A stretch of 64,000 nt of DNA from Gibbula magus (Eukaryota > Mollusca > Gastropoda > Trochida > Trochidae): NCBI GenBank assembly GCA_936450465.1, contig OW388296.1, positions 18,580,526-18,644,525 of the forward strand, written 5' to 3'. Made by a program: the position numbers and the translations under genes. Numbering within the stretch: position 1 is the first letter of the stretch; the number at the start of each line of letters is the position of its first letter. Below, one piece after another: positions 60,581 through 64,000 of the stretch. The notes under the pieces are model-generated. The model saw only the letters and a program-made list of their open reading frames with translations, was not told the DNA's origin and searched no databases.

Positions 60581-60932
60581 TATCAACATCAGCTACTATT
60601 CATTCACATATACATGTATACATTTGTTGTTGCCAGATTTATAAAGGGATGGTGTTACAGGATGACGCACATTTGGAATTATGAAGCTGAAACTTAACTA
60701 AACCATTTTCAACAGATGCTTTGAACAAACAACACTAATACAAGCCTCTAAGGTTATACGCCTCTAAGGTCTATAAGGTATACATTTTCTATGTGATGCC
60801 GGGTGGTTTTGGAAGTCCCACATACAGTAGAGTGACATAATAAATGTGACATCATCACCTTTATGTGATTTCATTATATTCGTAGTGTCATGTATCTTAG
60901 TAGAACAGAATACCTGTAACTTAATATATATT
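60581..60932. other. No gene recognised
   Basis: Unique-looking AT-rich sequence between the composite element and the minisatellite. Confidence 0.4.
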
Positions 60933-61606
60933 CACATCCTCAAATTTAAGATATTTGTTCTATCTCACACTCTCAAAGTTAAGATATGTGTTCTATCTCA
61001 CATCCTCAAAGTTAACATATTTGTTCTATCTCACACCCTCAAATTTAAGATATTTGTTCTATCTCACACCCTCAAAGTTAAGATATGTGTTCTATCTCAC
61101 ATCCTCAAAGTTAACATATTTGTTCTATCTCACACCCTCAAAGTTAACATATTTGTTCTATCTCACATCCTCAAAGTTAACATATTTGTTCTATCTCACA
61201 TCTTCAAAGTTAACATATTTGTTCTATCTCACACCCTCAAAGTTAACATATTTGTTCTATCTCACACCCTCAAAGTTAACATATTTGTTCTATCTCACAT
61301 CCTCAAATTTAAGATATTTGTTCTATCTCACACCCTCAAAGTTAAGATATGTGTTCTATCTCAGCCTCAAATTTAAGATATTTGTTCTATCTCACACCCT
61401 CAAAGTTAACATATTTGTTCTATCTCACACCCTCAAAGTTAACATATTTGTTCTATCTCACATTATCAAAGTTAACATATTTGTTATATCTCACATCCTC
61501 AAATTTAACATATTTGTTATATCTCACATCCTCAAAGTTAACATATTTTTTCTATCTCACATCCTCAAAGTTAAGATATTTGTTCTATCTCACATCCTCA
61601 AAGTAA
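60933..61606 (+). repeat. 33-bp minisatellite, ~20 units
   Basis: The unit runs CTCACA(C/T)CCTCAAAGTTAA(C/G)ATATTTGTTCTAT. Its length of 33 (11 codons) keeps frames open, so long repetitive frames appear in several phases and are not genes. Two main variants (AGTTAACATATTTG and AATTTAAGATATTTG) are interspersed. One unit near 61360 lacks two bases. Confidence 0.95.
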
Positions 61607-62599
61607 AATTGGTGATTATTTGAACTTAATGACGTTAAACTTCAAGTAACTATAAAGAAAATATCATAGGTCAACATAAAATCTATGGTATTGCATTAAA
61701 CATAGTCATATGTAACCTCATAAAAGAATTGATTTTTTAAATATCTGGAATAAGGGACCACAATATTCTAATATGACATATTATATAAGATATTTGCTCC
61801 TTTCGGTAAATTGCTTCACAAAGAAGCAATTTCTTTGATACATTTTATATTCATAGTGGAACTGTTCTGCCTCAGTGAAACTGATGTTTTATGTACTGGC
61901 GACATGACAGTGTATCCATTTTAAACACAGCAAGGGTTTATTCTGTGCCCTATTAACGCTTGGCTGGCCCTGTTGAAAGAAAGACCTTGATAGAATCATC
62001 TAAGCTTTATTAAATGTCAAATTTAATTGAAATATTAAACTGGAACACCAAGAGAACAAGAGTACATTAGTTACGACTGACAAGGTTCAAATTGTGTGTC
62101 AGTTTTGTGTCTTTGTGGAAGTAATTGATTTAGTTGACATATTATACCTGAAAGGTGGATCGTGATCTGACAAAAATTTGAGCATGTGCCTAAAAAAACA
62201 CATGTAGATGTTCATGATATTGTTTATTCATTCAGGATAAAAGTATTCAATTAACAATGTAAATTATGAAAAGCCGATAATAACTCTTAAGATAATAAAA
62301 TGCTTCATTATATCTTTAAATAACCCTTCCCATATATGACTGTTTTGGTACGTTCGCTAAATCGAAAATTGATAATCAATATTTCCTGTCCTGCTTTTTT
62401 ACCTTAGAATTATTCAAATAATATTTAATGTATTATCATCAGTAGAAAATATTCAATTTATTTCAACCTGGAATATCGTGATATCACAGAATGGGTTCCT
62501 TAGAGTGAATGCAAATTCATTGCATGGAATTATAAACATAAGATGAACAATGTATTAAATGCAGAAAGGATAGTACTCTTGATGTAAAATAAGCAATTT
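61607..62599. other. No gene recognised
   Basis: AT-rich and non-coding by inspection. Confidence 0.4.
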
Positions 62600-62910
62600 T
62601 CACCAAGGTGACATGACCTTATTAACTCTTTGTCGTCACTATGAGAAGCTCTGTGTAAGATGTGAGGAGAATCCAGTCAATGGTTCTTGAGATATCCCAC
62701 TGACAAGCTTAACATGCCAGGTCACGTGCTGAAAATTAAACTTCCGCTGTGACCTTGAGAATAATGTCAAGGTCACCAAAATCTAATCAGAAAAGCTACG
62801 TGTAAGATACCCAGTCAAAAGTTCATGAGAAATCCCGCGGACAAGCGCAAAATGCCAAATTTTCTTTGTGACCTTGAAATAAAGGCCAAGATCACAAAAC
62901 TATGTTTAAA
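62600..62910 (+). repeat. Two-unit dispersed repeat (GACCTTGA / AAGGTCA type)
   Basis: Two ~135 bp related units share 'AGAAAAGCT...GTGTAAGAT', 'CAGTCAA', 'GAGAAATCCC/GATATCCCACTGACAAGC' and 'TGTGACCTTGA', with AAGGTCACC. The pattern is like other mollusc dispersed repeats. Confidence 0.45.
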
Positions 62911-62924
62911 CAATACCCTCACTA

Positions 62925-63054
62925 CACAGGAACTCGATATCGTAATCAAAACGTAGGTAAAACATACCTACCCGCTATTAATATAGAGTAAAGGGGGTAG
63001 GTTTGTTTTACCTACGTTTTACCTACATTGTCACTACAGTATCGAGTTCCTGTG
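62925..63054. mobile_element. 130-bp hAT-like MITE
   Basis: The ends CACAGGAACTCGATA and TATCGAGTTCCTGTG are perfect inverted repeats, and inner parts (ACGTAGGTAAAACA.ACC) pair too, so nearly the whole element folds back. The flanks CCTCACTA (62917-62924) and CCTCACTG (63055-63062) form an 8-bp duplication with one mismatch, the length made by hAT transposases. Confidence 0.75.
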
Positions 63055-63062
63055 CCTCACTG

Positions 63063-64000
63063 TGGTGTATATGCAAAATATAAAAAGAACGTACGTGAAT
63101 ATATTGTATGGACGTAGGCTGCGAAGCGGGGGATAACGAACTAAATTAATGTATATCTTAATTGTTTATTCCGTGATTGGTAAAAACAAATCTTCTCCTC
63201 AAACTACGCCTTGCATTGAGTATACTAATTACCTCTAAAGATGAGATGTGACAAAGGAATGCCTTAGATGAACATGAAATATAAGATTGAAAATTTCATG
63301 TTTTATTTCTTTCATTCCTATGATAATTTAAAATGAACATTCGTTTTAATTTGCGAATTATATAAAAGAATAAGATGAGATATGAGAAAACGGAGATATT
63401 ACATATAAAGCTACAAATAACAACTACCTTGGATGGATTGCACATTGAGTCCACTCTGCTTATCTAATTATCTTCACGTAATCATATACATACATCTTCG
63501 GGGACCACACCAGAGACAGAAAAACCACTCACTCCACTATTTACAGTTGCTAAATAATCACCGGCAAGATAATCATATCCAAGTATAGAGAAATGAGCAA
63601 ACTAGATAACGAAGCTATTTCGCAAAACAAATTGAATGATATGAACATAAAACCATTGAATCCGTCTCCATGTCTGCATAGAACCTCATTAAAAGTTGGA
63701 GTTGTATTTACATACATATACCTGTATTATCCACTTATCGTATGTATTTGCTTAGCGCATTACCGATTACATTTACTATCATTAGCCGATATTTGCAAAC
63801 AGCGTATTTCTAATTGAAAACAGAACTTAATATGTGTCTTCATTAAAAGTTATGTTTGTTAACTGACATTAAATGAAGTTTTTGCGAAATCTCTTATTAA
63901 TGTAGATATTGAAAGACACTAAATAACTACTATTTACTGAAAGAAATGTACTTAGTCTTAATAGGTTTTGTTTTAATAAGCTTAGCTGTTAGTGTAATTA
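63063..64000. other. No gene recognised
   Basis: AT-rich. A 74-codon plus-strand frame (63593-63817) has a hydrophobic stretch but no other support. Confidence 0.4.

Noticed and set aside
60933..61606. Possible CRISPR-like array
   Set aside because: The units are contiguous tandem repeats with no unique spacers, and the genome is eukaryotic.
60846..61623. Long repetitive reading frames (up to 222 codons)
   Set aside because: They arise from the 33-bp minisatellite, whose unit is a multiple of three, and appear in more than one frame.

Overview
This window is eukaryotic, probably from a bivalve or other lophotrochozoan. The sequence is AT-rich. Genes are split by GT-AG introns with TATA boxes, AATAAA signals and an NRF1/ETS-type promoter. 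The repeats include a tRNA-headed SINE with target duplications, a Penelope-like retroelement, GACG-rich repeats and a ~160 bp tandem repeat inside a mobile insertion, all of a kind common in molluscs. No bacterial operon, CRISPR array or virus was seen.

The core (10.3-48.8 kb) is a tandem array of four GNAT acetyltransferase genes of the N-acetyltransferase 16 / histidine N-acetyltransferase type. Each full gene has three coding exons joined in phase 0. Copy A (exons 2-3 only) is truncated at its 5' end. Copy B (22.1-26.2 kb) is frameshifted. Copies C (35.7-39.9 kb, 319 aa) and D (46.5-48.7 kb, 315 aa) look intact. Two near-identical ~13.6 kb units (about 12.1-25.8 and 25.8-39.4 kb) are tandem duplicates, followed by an older diverged third unit (39.4-46.5 kb). 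Diagnostic bases show that B is a chimera, C-like upstream and A-like downstream. The switch lies within 46 bp at the start of exon 3, as unequal crossing-over between A and C would produce. B, C and D keep a TATA box and a 5' UTR exon.

The array also records transposition. Both recent units carry a ~4.5 kb element with ~500 bp inverted ends. The third unit holds its empty site, giving a 3-bp TAA duplication. Inside that element lie a Penelope-like remnant, a TTAA-flanked MITE nested in it, and a TA-flanked MITE. Conversely, the third unit alone carries a 1.2 kb insertion with ~159 bp tandem repeats, for which the other units give the empty site.

To the left (0-10 kb) is a plus-strand series of four tiny exons, all phase 1-1, two of them in a duplicated ~205 bp block. 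There are several inverted-repeat transposons and, at 9.76-10.0 kb, the first exon and promoter of a minus-strand gene. To the right (48.9-64 kb) are two unassigned ORFs, nested inverted-repeat elements and, at 54.5-55.5 kb on the minus strand, a two-exon gene for a 164-aa secreted precursor with a signal peptide, dibasic sites and amidation signals: a candidate new neuropeptide prohormone. Beyond it are a Tc1/mariner relic, the SINE, a LINE 3' end beside a long palindrome, a 33-bp minisatellite and a hAT-like MITE.
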